Positions 28,230 through 35,904 of a stretch of DNA of 64,000 bases are shown here, one piece after another. This stretch comes from Rhizomonospora bruguierae (lineage in GTDB: Bacteria; Actinomycetota; Actinomycetes; Mycobacteriales; Micromonosporaceae). Every line of letters starts with the position of its first letter. The stretch's first letter is position 1. The notes beneath the pieces were generated by a model that was given only the letters and a program-made list of their open reading frames with translations, did no database searches and had not been told where the DNA came from. Made by a program: the position numbers and the translations under genes. The stretch covers positions 121,961 through 185,960 of the forward strand of contig NZ_BBQH01000015.1 in the NCBI RefSeq assembly GCF_018397995.1, read 5' to 3'.

Positions 28230-29404
28230 GTCAGCGCCGTGCCGACCACCGCGTCGCCGTCGATCAGGTGCAGTTCGTTCGCGTGCTCGGCCAGCTCGCC
28301 GGCCTTGGCGTGCCGGAACCAGACCCGGTCGCCGACCGCGAGTCCGGCCGCCGCCGCCCCGCGCAGCGGGGTCTGCACCTCGCCGGCGCCCTCGGTGCCG
28401 AGCAGCCGCAGGCCCGCCGGCAGCCACGGGGTGGGCAGCCGGTCGGCGCCGGGCGCGCCGGAGGCGATCCAGCCGCCGCCGAGCACGGTCGCGATCCGTG
28501 GCGCCGGCCGCCGCACCACGCTCAGCGCGAACGCCGCCGCGGGGCGCGGGCGCCAGGCGCGGTAGCCGTCGAACAGGGTCGGCCCGTACAGGCCGGAGCC
28601 GGCCGTGATCTCGGTCACCGCGGGGTCCGCGGCGGTGGTGGCCACGCTGCCGGTGCCGCCGCCGTTGACGAACTCCAGGTCGACCGCCCCGCGGACCGCC
28701 GCCACCGCCGCGCCGCGCCGGTCGGTCAGCTCGCGCAGCGCGGCGCGCTGCATCGCGCGCACGCCGGCCGCCCGCGTCCGCCGGCCCGGTGGCGCGTCGC
28801 CCACCCCGGCCACCTGCGCCTCGTACGCCATCAGCCCCACCAGCCGGTACCCGGGGCGCGACGCGATCCGCGCGGCCAGGGCGCCCGCCTGGGCGGCGGA
28901 GTGTACGGGCGAGCGCCGGACGCCGACGTGCAGGCCGAGCACCCGCCACGACGCGTCCAGGTCCAGGCAGACCCGGACCGGCTCGCGACGCCCCGGCGGG
29001 AGCACCGCGTCGACCAGGTCGAGCTGGGCCGCCGAGTCCACCATGATCGTGACGGTGGCGGCGAGGGCGGGGTCGGTGGCCAGCTCGCGCAGGGCGGACC
29101 GGTGTGCCGTGGGGTACGCCACCAGGACGTCCCCGGCGACGCCGGTGCGGGCCAGCCAGATCGCCTCCGGCAGGGTGTACGCCATGGCGCCGCGCCAGCC
29201 GGGGTGGGCGAGGGCGCGCCGGATCAGCTCCCGGCAGCGCAGCGATTTCGTGGCGATCCGCACCGGTTTGCCGCTCGCTCGCCCCGCCAGGTCGGCCGCG
29301 TTGGCGTCGAACGCGCCGAGATCGACGGCGGCAAACGGGGGATCGAGGTGCGCGGTGGCGGCGTCCAGGCGGCGCCGCGGGCCCGGCACAGTATCGACGC
29401 TCAT
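28199..29404 (-). CDS. PLP-dependent amino-acid deaminase/aldolase (alanine-racemase-like barrel)
   Basis: 401 residues. Fold-type III PLP enzyme of the D-threonine-aldolase / D-serine-dehydratase group: Schiff-base lysine in VRIATKSLRC, barrel strand VDLEFVNGGGTGS, and a C-terminal metal-linked beta domain (DRVWFRHAKAGELAEHANE) whose His and Cys/Glu ligands hold zinc or manganese in relatives. Together with the adjacent lactone oxidase and TetR gene it forms a recurring actinobacterial group. Confidence 0.85.
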   Translation of the reverse strand: MSVDTVPGPRRRLDAATAHLDPPFAAVDLGAFDANAADLAGRASGKPVRIATKSLRCRELIRRALAHPGWRGAMAYTLPEAIWLARTGVAGDVLVAYPTAHRSALRELATDPALAATVTIMVDSAAQLDLVDAVLPPGRREPVRVCLDLDASWRVLGLHVGVRRSPVHSAAQAGALAARIASRPGYRLVGLMAYEAQVAGVGDAPPGRRTRAAGVRAMQRAALRELTDRRGAAVAAVRGAVDLEFVNGGGTGSVATTAADPAVTEITAGSGLYGPTLFDGYRAWRPRPAAAFALSVVRRPAPRIATVLGGGWIASGAPGADRLPTPWLPAGLRLLGTEGAGEVQTPLRGAAAAGLAVGDRVWFRHAKAGELAEHANELHLIDGDAVVGTALTYRGEGHAFL

Positions 29405-29672
29405 CGTCGCACCCTAGTTGAAGCGAGTAATTTTCACATCATCCACCCCGCCGACACACCTTCAGGGAGCGCCAGGGCCGTCGATCGGCCCCGCGCGGAC
29501 TACAGTGAACGCGCGGAATGACAGGCTCCGGGGGTGAACGATCAGCGGGAACGGCGGTGACGGGGGCGCGGCACGGGTACCCGGCGGCGGGGCCGGCACC
29601 GGGCCGGTCGAGCTGTCCGGCATCCAGGCGCTGCGCTCGGTACTGCGGATCCGGCCGTTCCGGCGGCTCTGG

Positions 29673-31826
29673 ATGGTGCTCGGGGTCGCCTCGTTCGGCG
29701 ACTGGCTGGGCCTGCTCGCCACGGCGGTCTTCGCCGCCTCCCAGGTCAGCGGCTCGGCCGCGAAGGGCCTGGCATTCGGGTCGCTGATCGCGGTCCGGCT
29801 GCTGCCGGCGCTGGTGCTCGGGCCGGCCGCCGGCGTGCTGGCCGACCGCTTCGACCGCCGCTACACCATGGTGGTCTGCGACCTCCTGCGGTTCGTGCTG
29901 TTCGGCTCGATCCCGGTGGTGGGCATCGTCGCCGGCAACCCGGCGATCACGATCGGGTGGGCGGCGATCGCCACCTTCCTGATCGAGACGGTCACGATGA
30001 TCTGGATCCCGGCCAAGGAGGCCGCGGTACCCAACCTCATCCCGCGGGCCCGGCTGGAGGTCTCCAACCAGCTCACGCTCATCACCACGTACGGGCTGAC
30101 CCCGGTGCTCGCCGCGGTCGGGCTGTCCGGGCTGAACGCGGTGCTGCCCACCTCCGGGCGCGACCCGGCCGCGTGGAGCAACCCGACGAACCTCGCGCTG
30201 TACTTCAACGCGCTGTCCCGGCTGGCGACCGCGATCGTCGTCCTGTTCGGGATCAAGGAGATCAGCGGGCGGGACGGCCGGCGGCGGCGCCCCGAGGAGA
30301 GCGTGCTGCGGCAGTTCTTCGACGGCTGGAAGTACGTCGGGCGGACCCCGCTGGTGCGCGGCCTGGTACTGGGCATCCTCGGCGCGTTCGCCGGCGGCGG
30401 CATCGTCATCGGCACCGCGCAGTTCTACGCGCAGTCCCTCGGCGGCGGCGACTCCACCTTCTACCTGCTGTTCGGCCTGATCTTCATCGGCCTCGGGGTC
30501 GGCATCGGGCTCGGCCCGCTCGCCGTCAACCAGCTGTCCCGGCGCCGCTGGTTCGGCATGAGCATCGTGCTGGCCAGCGCCTCCGTGATCGTGCTCGGCC
30601 TGGCGTTCCACCTGTCCCTGGCGGTCTTCGGCACCCTGCTGGTCGGCGCGGGCGCCGGCATGGCGTTCCTGTCCGGCACCACGCTGCTCGGCGGCGAGGT
30701 CGGCGACGACATGCGCGGCCGGGTCTTCGCGTTCATGCAGACCGGCACGCGGGTCGTGCTGATGCTGTCGATCTCGCTGTCCAGCGCGCTGGTCGGCCTC
30801 GGCGGCTCCCGCCAACTGCGCATCGCCGACCTCGGGATCTCCATCTCGTCCACCCGGCTGCTGCTGATCGCCGCGGGCGTGTTCGGCATCCTCACCGGCA
30901 TCAGCGCCTTCCGCCAGATGGACGACAAGCCGGGCGTACCGGTGCTGCCCGACCTGTGGGGCTCCATGCGCGGGCGCCCGCTGTCGGTCCCCGAGCCGGT
31001 CTCCTGGAGCGGGCTGTTCGTGGTCTTCGAGGGCGGCGAGGGCGCCGGCAAGTCGACCCAGGTGCAGCGGCTGGCCCAACTGCTGCGCGAGCGCGGCCGG
31101 GATGTGGTGGTCACCCGCGAGCCGGGCGCCACCGACCTCGGCGTGCGCATCCGCCGGCTCGTCCTGGACGCCGACTCGCCCGCCGCGTCGATCTCCCCGC
31201 GCGCCGAGGCCCTGCTCTACGCCGCCGACCGGGCGCAGCACGTGGCATCCGTGGTCCGCCCGGCGCTGACCCGGGGCGCCGTCGTGATCAGCGACCGCTA
31301 CGTCGACTCCTCCCTGGCGTACCAGGGCGCCGGCCGGACGCTGCCGGTGGAGGAGGTCTCCTGGCTGTCCCAGTGGGCCACCGGTGGCCTCAAGCCGGAC
31401 CTGGTGGTCCTGCTGGACGTGGACCCGCTGGTCGGCCGCAGCCGGGTGGCGGCCCGCGGCATGGGCGAGGACCGGCTGGAGGGCGAGTCCGCCGAGTTCC
31501 ACGAGCGGGTCCGCTGGGCCTTCCTCGACCTGGCCGCCAGCGATCCCCGCCGGTACCTGGTGCTGGACGCCACCCGGCCGCCGCAGGAACTGGCCCGCGC
31601 GGTCGCCGACCGGATCCAGCCGCTGCTGCCGGCGCACCGGCCGACGCTGGAGGACGTGGCGGCGGTGACCCCCGCCGGCATCGAGCCGCACTCGCACGCG
31701 AGCGACGCCGGCCCGCACTCGTCCGGCGACACCCCCGGGGTGCCGCCGGAGGGTCCGTCCGGCGACACCCCTGAGGCCGGGGGCGACGACCCGGCCACCG
31801 ATCGCGAGTTGCAGCGGCGGTCCTGA
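29673..31826 (+). CDS. tmk: bifunctional MFS-type membrane protein / dTMP kinase
   Basis: At least 717 residues. Residues 1-430 form a major-facilitator-like transporter (AAGVLADRFDRRYTM is the loop 2-3 motif). Residues from 450 are a complete thymidylate kinase: P-loop FEGGEGAGKST, TREPGATDLG, SDRYVDSSLAYQG. This fusion is known across actinobacteria. The ATG at 29673 lies in the first membrane helix; frame upstream to 29536 is open and protein-like (LRSVLRIRPFRRLW) but has no ATG, GTG or TTG. A well-placed GTG at 29534 is out of frame and stops at 29560, so a small frameshift near the 5' end is possible. Confidence 0.88.
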   Translation: MVLGVASFGDWLGLLATAVFAASQVSGSAAKGLAFGSLIAVRLLPALVLGPAAGVLADRFDRRYTMVVCDLLRFVLFGSIPVVGIVAGNPAITIGWAAIATFLIETVTMIWIPAKEAAVPNLIPRARLEVSNQLTLITTYGLTPVLAAVGLSGLNAVLPTSGRDPAAWSNPTNLALYFNALSRLATAIVVLFGIKEISGRDGRRRRPEESVLRQFFDGWKYVGRTPLVRGLVLGILGAFAGGGIVIGTAQFYAQSLGGGDSTFYLLFGLIFIGLGVGIGLGPLAVNQLSRRRWFGMSIVLASASVIVLGLAFHLSLAVFGTLLVGAGAGMAFLSGTTLLGGEVGDDMRGRVFAFMQTGTRVVLMLSISLSSALVGLGGSRQLRIADLGISISSTRLLLIAAGVFGILTGISAFRQMDDKPGVPVLPDLWGSMRGRPLSVPEPVSWSGLFVVFEGGEGAGKSTQVQRLAQLLRERGRDVVVTREPGATDLGVRIRRLVLDADSPAASISPRAEALLYAADRAQHVASVVRPALTRGAVVISDRYVDSSLAYQGAGRTLPVEEVSWLSQWATGGLKPDLVVLLDVDPLVGRSRVAARGMGEDRLEGESAEFHERVRWAFLDLAASDPRRYLVLDATRPPQELARAVADRIQPLLPAHRPTLEDVAAVTPAGIEPHSHASDAGPHSSGDTPGVPPEGPSGDTPEAGGDDPATDRELQRRS

Positions 31827-33034
31827 TGGCGGACGTCTTCGCCAACCTGGTCGGCCAGCCCGAGGCCGTGGCGACCCTGCGTCGCGCCGCCGCCGCGGCC
31901 GCCGCGATCGTGGGCCCGGCGGGCCCGGCCGACGGCACTGAACCGTCCGGCGCCGGGATGACCCACGCCTGGCTGTTCACCGGGCCGCCCGGTTCTGGGC
32001 GGTCGGTGGCGGCGCGGGCGCTGGCGGCGGCGCTCCAGTGCGAGAACGGCACCGGCTGCGGCGCCTGCTCCGGCTGCCACACCACCCTGGCCGGCACCCA
32101 CGCGGACGTGCGCTTCGTGGTCCCGGAAGGGCTGTCGATCAGCGTGGGCGAGATGCGGGCGCTGGTGCTGCGCGCGGCCGGCGCCCCGACCGGCGGCCGG
32201 TGGCAGGTGCTGCTCGTCGAGGACGCCGACCGGCTCACCGAGGCGGCCGGCAACGCCCTGCTCAAGGCCATCGAGGAGCCGCCGCCGCGCACCGTGTTCC
32301 TGCTCTGCACGCCGTCCACCCACCCGGACGACATCTCGGTGACGATCCGGTCCCGCTGCCGCACGGTCCCGCTCCGCCAACCGCCGCCGGAGGCGGTCGC
32401 CTCGGTGCTGGCCACGCGCGACGGCATAGCGGAGGAGACCGCGCACTGGGCGGCGGCCGCCGCGCAGGGTCACGTCGGCCGGGCCCGCCGGCTGGCCCGC
32501 GACCCGCAGGCGCGGGAGCGGCGCGCCGCCGTGCTCGCCGTGCCGCGCCGGCTGACCGGCGTCGGCGCCTGCTTCGACGCCGCCTCGGCGCTGATCGAGG
32601 CCGCCGAGGCGGAGGCCGTCGCCGCGGTCGTCGAGATGGACGCCCGGGAGCGCGCCGACCTGGAGACCGCCCTCGGGGCGGGCGGCACCGGGCGCGGCGC
32701 CGCCGGGGCGATCCGCGGGGCCGCCGGCCAGCTCAAGGATCTGGAGCGCCGGCAGCGGTCCCGGGCCACCCGCGCCCAGCGCGACGCCCTCGACCGGGCC
32801 CTGGTCGACCTCGCCGGCTTCTACCGGGACGTGCTCGCCGTCAAGTTCTCCGCCCCGGTACTGCCGGTGCACGCCGACACCGCGCCGATGGCCGAGACCG
32901 CCGCCGCCCGGTGGACCGCCGAGGGCACCCTGCGCCGGTTGGAGGCGGTGCTGGCCTGCCGGCAGGCCGTCGAGGCGAACGTGAAGCCACGCATCGCCGT
33001 CGAAGCGATGATGCTCGCTCTCTGGCGCGGCTGA
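31826..33034 (+). CDS. holB: DNA polymerase III delta' subunit
   Basis: 402 residues, TGATG overlap with tmk. Clamp-loader AAA+ protein. P-loop GPPGSGRS (53-60) has Arg in place of Lys, so it may not hydrolyse ATP, as for many delta' subunits. Zinc module C72, C78, C81, C84. LLVEDADRLTEAAGNALLK and the SRC motif (TIRSRC) of clamp-loader arginine fingers are present. Confidence 0.94.
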   Translation: MADVFANLVGQPEAVATLRRAAAAAAAIVGPAGPADGTEPSGAGMTHAWLFTGPPGSGRSVAARALAAALQCENGTGCGACSGCHTTLAGTHADVRFVVPEGLSISVGEMRALVLRAAGAPTGGRWQVLLVEDADRLTEAAGNALLKAIEEPPPRTVFLLCTPSTHPDDISVTIRSRCRTVPLRQPPPEAVASVLATRDGIAEETAHWAAAAAQGHVGRARRLARDPQARERRAAVLAVPRRLTGVGACFDAASALIEAAEAEAVAAVVEMDARERADLETALGAGGTGRGAAGAIRGAAGQLKDLERRQRSRATRAQRDALDRALVDLAGFYRDVLAVKFSAPVLPVHADTAPMAETAAARWTAEGTLRRLEAVLACRQAVEANVKPRIAVEAMMLALWRG

Positions 33035-33035
33035 G

Positions 33036-33044
33036 TTATCCACA
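33036..33044 (+). promoter_or_regulatory. isolated perfect DnaA box
   Basis: TTATCCACA immediately after the holB stop in a non-coding gap. Confidence 0.45.
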
Positions 33045-33120
33045 GGGGCTTTTGGGCCCCGGGGGATGACGGTACCTTCGGTGCCAGCGGGCGTACGCAG
33101 GGTGACGCGGTGAGGGTGGG

Positions 33121-33447
33121 ATGGCGCGCGAGATCGACGAGGGCTGGATCGAGGAGGCGGTCGAGCGCTACCGCCGCATCGAGTCGCTCCAGGCCGAGTT
33201 TGAGAAGACGGTCGGCGCCGTCGAGGTGACCGTGCGCTCGCCCGACGGCCTGATCGAGGTGGTGGTCACCGCCGCCGGCACGATTCGCGAGGTCACCGTC
33301 GTGGGGCGCCTGCACGGCCGCTCCGAGGCGGAGGTCTCCCGCTCGATCGGCGCCGCCGTCGCCGGCGCGGCCGACGCGGCCGCCTGGGCCCGCCGCAAAC
33401 TGCACGCCGAGACCTTCGGCGAATACCGGCCGCTCGGGGAGGTGTGA
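33121..33447 (+). CDS. YbaB/EbfC family nucleoid-associated protein (paralogue)
   Basis: 108 residues, helical N-terminus, central beta region (VEVTVRSPDGLIEVVVTAAGTI) and C-terminal helix, matching YbaB dimers that bind DNA. It is not beside recR/dnaX, so it is a paralogue of the canonical gene; here it leads a chain of ESX-type small proteins, a frequent actinobacterial pairing. Its stop overlaps the next small ORF (TGATG). Confidence 0.85.
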   Translation: MAREIDEGWIEEAVERYRRIESLQAEFEKTVGAVEVTVRSPDGLIEVVVTAAGTIREVTVVGRLHGRSEAEVSRSIGAAVAGAADAAAWARRKLHAETFGEYRPLGEV

Positions 33448-33515
33448 TGGCTGTCGTCCGGCGGCGCATCGTGGGTACGGGCGCGGTCGCGCCCCCGCCG
33501 TGGAGCGTGGCGTGA
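33447..33515 (+). CDS. 22-residue coupled ORF between YbaB and ESX-like genes
   Basis: ATG 33447 overlaps the YbaB stop (TGATG) and its TGA at 33513-33515 overlaps the next ATG (TGATG). The peptide is basic then Pro-rich (MAVVRRRIVGTG). It may be a true leader peptide that keeps ribosomes coupled, or the next gene may start at GTG 33500. Confidence 0.35.
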   Translation: MAVVRRRIVGTGAVAPPPWSVA

Positions 33516-33820
33516 TGTCCGGGCCCCGCGAGGTCGCTCGGGCGGTGGAGGCCATCGCCACCGCGGTCACCGGCGCCAGCGGCGGGCTGGGCGGCCTGGG
33601 TGGCGGCCCGTCGGGCTTCGGCGCCGACGCGCCCGGCCGCCTCGGTGAGCTGGGCCGGGAACTCCACGGCACGTGGGAGGCCGCGCTGGCCGCCCGCTCC
33701 CGCGAGGCCGCCGCGGCGGGGGCCCGCCTCGCCGACGCCGCCCAGGCGCTGCGCCTGATCGGGAGCGGCTACGAGGATGTGGAGGCGGCGGCCCGCCGCC
33801 GCCACGCGACGGAGTCCTGA
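33515..33820 (+). CDS. ESX/WXG100-like secretion-associated small protein
   Basis: 101 residues, two amphipathic helices with a Gly-rich turn. Single Trp in LHGTWEAALAAR and a C-terminal YEDVEAAARR, close to the YxxxD/E export signal of type VII substrates. No full WXG motif. Likely a partner of the next gene. Alternative start GTG 33500 adds five residues. Confidence 0.7.
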   Translation: MSGPREVARAVEAIATAVTGASGGLGGLGGGPSGFGADAPGRLGELGRELHGTWEAALAARSREAAAAGARLADAAQALRLIGSGYEDVEAAARRRHATES

Positions 33821-34603
33821 GTGGACGCCCTCGGCCGGCTCGCCGCCCCGGCCGGCGACCTGTTCGCCCGGGTGGATGCCGCGCTGATCCGGGCCGGCGC
33901 GCCCGAGGAGCACCCGATCTGGCCGCTGCTGCGCCGGGTGGGCGCCCTGCCGGGCGAGGCGGTCGCCGCCGTGGTCGCCCTGCGCCCCGGTGGGCTGACC
34001 CGGGCCGCCGCCCCGCTGCGCGGTCTCGCCGAGGAGTACGAGCGGGCGGCGACCACCGGCGCCCGCGCCGCCGGCCAGGGCGCTCCCGGCCGGGGCGCTG
34101 CCGGGCACGGTGCCGGCGGGGGCGGGGCGATTGGCGACGGCTGGTCCGGCGCCGGGGCGGACGCCTTCGCCGGGCACTGGTCGTCGCTCGCCGGCCACCT
34201 CGCCGGCCCGGAGGAGAGCCTCGCCGCCCGGCTGCGCGCCACCGCCGGCTACGCCGAGGCCGTCGCGGACTGGATGGCCGACACCCGGGCCGCGCTCGCG
34301 GCCGCGCTCGCGGAGGCCCTCGGTTCGGCCGAGGCGGTCGCCCTGGTGACGGCCGGGCGCGCGGGCGCCGGCGTCGAGGCGAGTGTGGAGGGTGGCTGGC
34401 CCGGCGGCCAGCCGCCCCCGCCCGGGGCGGCGGTCCGGGCCGCCGCCACGCTCGGCGCCCGGGCGCTGGCCGCGATCGACGCCGCGTACGACGGGGGCGA
34501 GCGGCTGCGCGGCGCCTGGTCCACACACCTGGTCGAACTGCGTTACCGGGCGCCCGCGTCGGACGGTCCACCACCGCCCAACGCCCTACGCGTCCCGCTC
34601 TGA
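33821..34603 (+). CDS. WXG100-domain protein, possible type VII substrate
   Basis: 260 residues, starting at GTG 33821 directly after the previous stop. Centre contains GDGWSGAGADAFAGHW, a WXG turn followed by a long helix as in WXG100 proteins. N-terminal helices and a short C-terminal tail ending ELRYRAP. No toxin domain seen. The ESX secretion ATPase is not in this window. Confidence 0.7.
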   Translation: MDALGRLAAPAGDLFARVDAALIRAGAPEEHPIWPLLRRVGALPGEAVAAVVALRPGGLTRAAAPLRGLAEEYERAATTGARAAGQGAPGRGAAGHGAGGGGAIGDGWSGAGADAFAGHWSSLAGHLAGPEESLAARLRATAGYAEAVADWMADTRAALAAALAEALGSAEAVALVTAGRAGAGVEASVEGGWPGGQPPPPGAAVRAAATLGARALAAIDAAYDGGERLRGAWSTHLVELRYRAPASDGPPPPNALRVPL

Positions 34604-34648
34604 CCCGGTCCCGTCCTGCGCGGCACGGGAATCGGCCGGAGAATGCCA

Positions 34649-34681
34649 ACGGCGTCGCGTGCGGATCGCATGCGACGCCGT
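34649..34681 (+). terminator. terminator after the WXG gene
   Basis: Stem ACGGCGTCGC / GCGACGCCGT with an inner TGCG/CGCA stem, followed by GGCCCTTTCC. Confidence 0.7.
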
Positions 34682-34882
34682 GGCCCTTTCCTGCACCCCC
34701 CGCAGGCTCAGACTCCCCACTCAACGTCGGATTCCCCCGGTTGTCGCGGGGGAGCGGCGCCTTTCACCCGTCCGGCCGATCGGGTTTCGGACGAGTCGAG
34801 GGCCGCGCCGCCGATCCGGGGGGCGCGGTTCGTGACCGTTCGGTCGGCGCTGTGTCGTGCCCGTGGTGGCCGCCGGGCGGGA

Positions 34883-34907
34883 GATCTTGGTACCGATCTG
34901 GCCAGAA
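34883..34907 (-). repeat. dispersed intergenic element, copy 2
   Basis: Its reverse complement matches 16880-16904 at 21 of 25 positions. Confidence 0.6.
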
Positions 34908-35049
34908 ATGCGGCGTGTCGCACCACGATCTCGCCCGGGGCTGCCGGCAAAGCCCGAAAGTCGAGGGGTACCACAAGTCCAAGATCGGCCGAGGGTGGGC
35001 CGGTGGCGGGCGGGTGCTTCACACGGGCTCGCGGACGTAGGGTGTCGAT

Positions 35050-35904
35050 ATGGGCATGCTCTGTGCGGTCAGCTTCAACCGGTACGGGCGGCTCTACTAC
35101 CTGGACCCCGGCGACCTGCGCCCCCAGGTCGGCGACCGGGTGCTGGTACCCACGGATGACGGCCCCGAGGTGGCCGAGTGCGTGTGGGCGGCGCAGTGGG
35201 TGTCGGAGGAGACCGCGGGGTTCCCGAAGCTGGCCGGCATGGCCACCGAGCGCGACCTGGAGCGTGACGAGCTTCAGCGGCGGCGCAAGGCGGAGGCGAA
35301 GGTGGCCGCGAAGCGGCTGATCCGCGACCATGACCTGCCGATGAAGGTCGTCGCCGTGGACCACGTCCCGGAAAGCGCCGACACCGGCACCGGCGCCCGC
35401 ACCACGATCTACTTCACGGCGCCGCACCGGGTGGACTTCCGCTCGCTGGTCCGCGACCTCGGGGCGACGCTGCACTGCCGGGTCGAGCTACGCCAGCTCT
35501 CGGCACGGGACTCGGCGCGGGTGCAGGGCGGCATCGGCTCCTGCGGGCGGGACCTGTGCTGCGCCACGTTCCTCACCGACTTCGAGCCGGTCACCATCCG
35601 GATGGCGAAGGACCAGGATCTCCCGCTCAACCCGCTGCGCATCTCCGGCGCCTGCGGCCGCCTCATGTGCTGCCTGAAGTACGAACACCCGCTGTACCAG
35701 AAGTTCCAGGCGAGCGCGCCGGCGCTGGGCGAGCGGGTGAGCATCCCGGAGGGCGAGGGCAGGGTGGTCGGGCACAGCGTGCCGCGGGACTCCGTCATCG
35801 TCCGGCTGGACGCGGACGGCTCCCGCCTCTCGTGTGGCCGCGCCTCCGTGTGTGGTTCGCGCCAGGCGTACGAGGAGCGGCACGGCCCGGCTAGCGAATC
35901 GTGA
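35050..35904 (+). CDS. ricT: RicT/PSP1 family iron-sulfur regulatory protein
   Basis: 284 residues, PSP1 domain. Conserved cysteine clusters GSCGRDLCCATFL and GACGRLMCCLKYE match RicT (YaaT), which in Bacillus forms a Fe-S complex with RicA/RicF and affects RNase Y and development. The partners are not in this window; actinobacterial role less clear. Its last 14 bp overlap the convergent phosphoesterase gene. Confidence 0.93.
   Translation: MGMLCAVSFNRYGRLYYLDPGDLRPQVGDRVLVPTDDGPEVAECVWAAQWVSEETAGFPKLAGMATERDLERDELQRRRKAEAKVAAKRLIRDHDLPMKVVAVDHVPESADTGTGARTTIYFTAPHRVDFRSLVRDLGATLHCRVELRQLSARDSARVQGGIGSCGRDLCCATFLTDFEPVTIRMAKDQDLPLNPLRISGACGRLMCCLKYEHPLYQKFQASAPALGERVSIPEGEGRVVGHSVPRDSVIVRLDADGSRLSCGRASVCGSRQAYEERHGPASES

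Larger units (their letters stand above)
34604..35049. other. 446-bp intergenic region before ricT
   Basis: Contains the terminator at 34649-34681, a 25-bp dispersed element at 34883-34907, and an imperfect inverted pair (GATCTTGGTACC near 34882 and GGTACCACAAGTCCAAGATC near 34967-34986). Open frames here have coding-unlike composition. Likely promoter region of ricT. Confidence 0.5.

Noticed and set aside
28186-28608. Plus-strand basic ORF after the TetR gene
   Set aside because: Arg/Pro-rich shadow of the PLP enzyme gene on the opposite strand.
29439-31718. 759-codon minus-strand frame over tmk
   Set aside because: Same reason; composition is His/Arg/Gly-rich with no domain.
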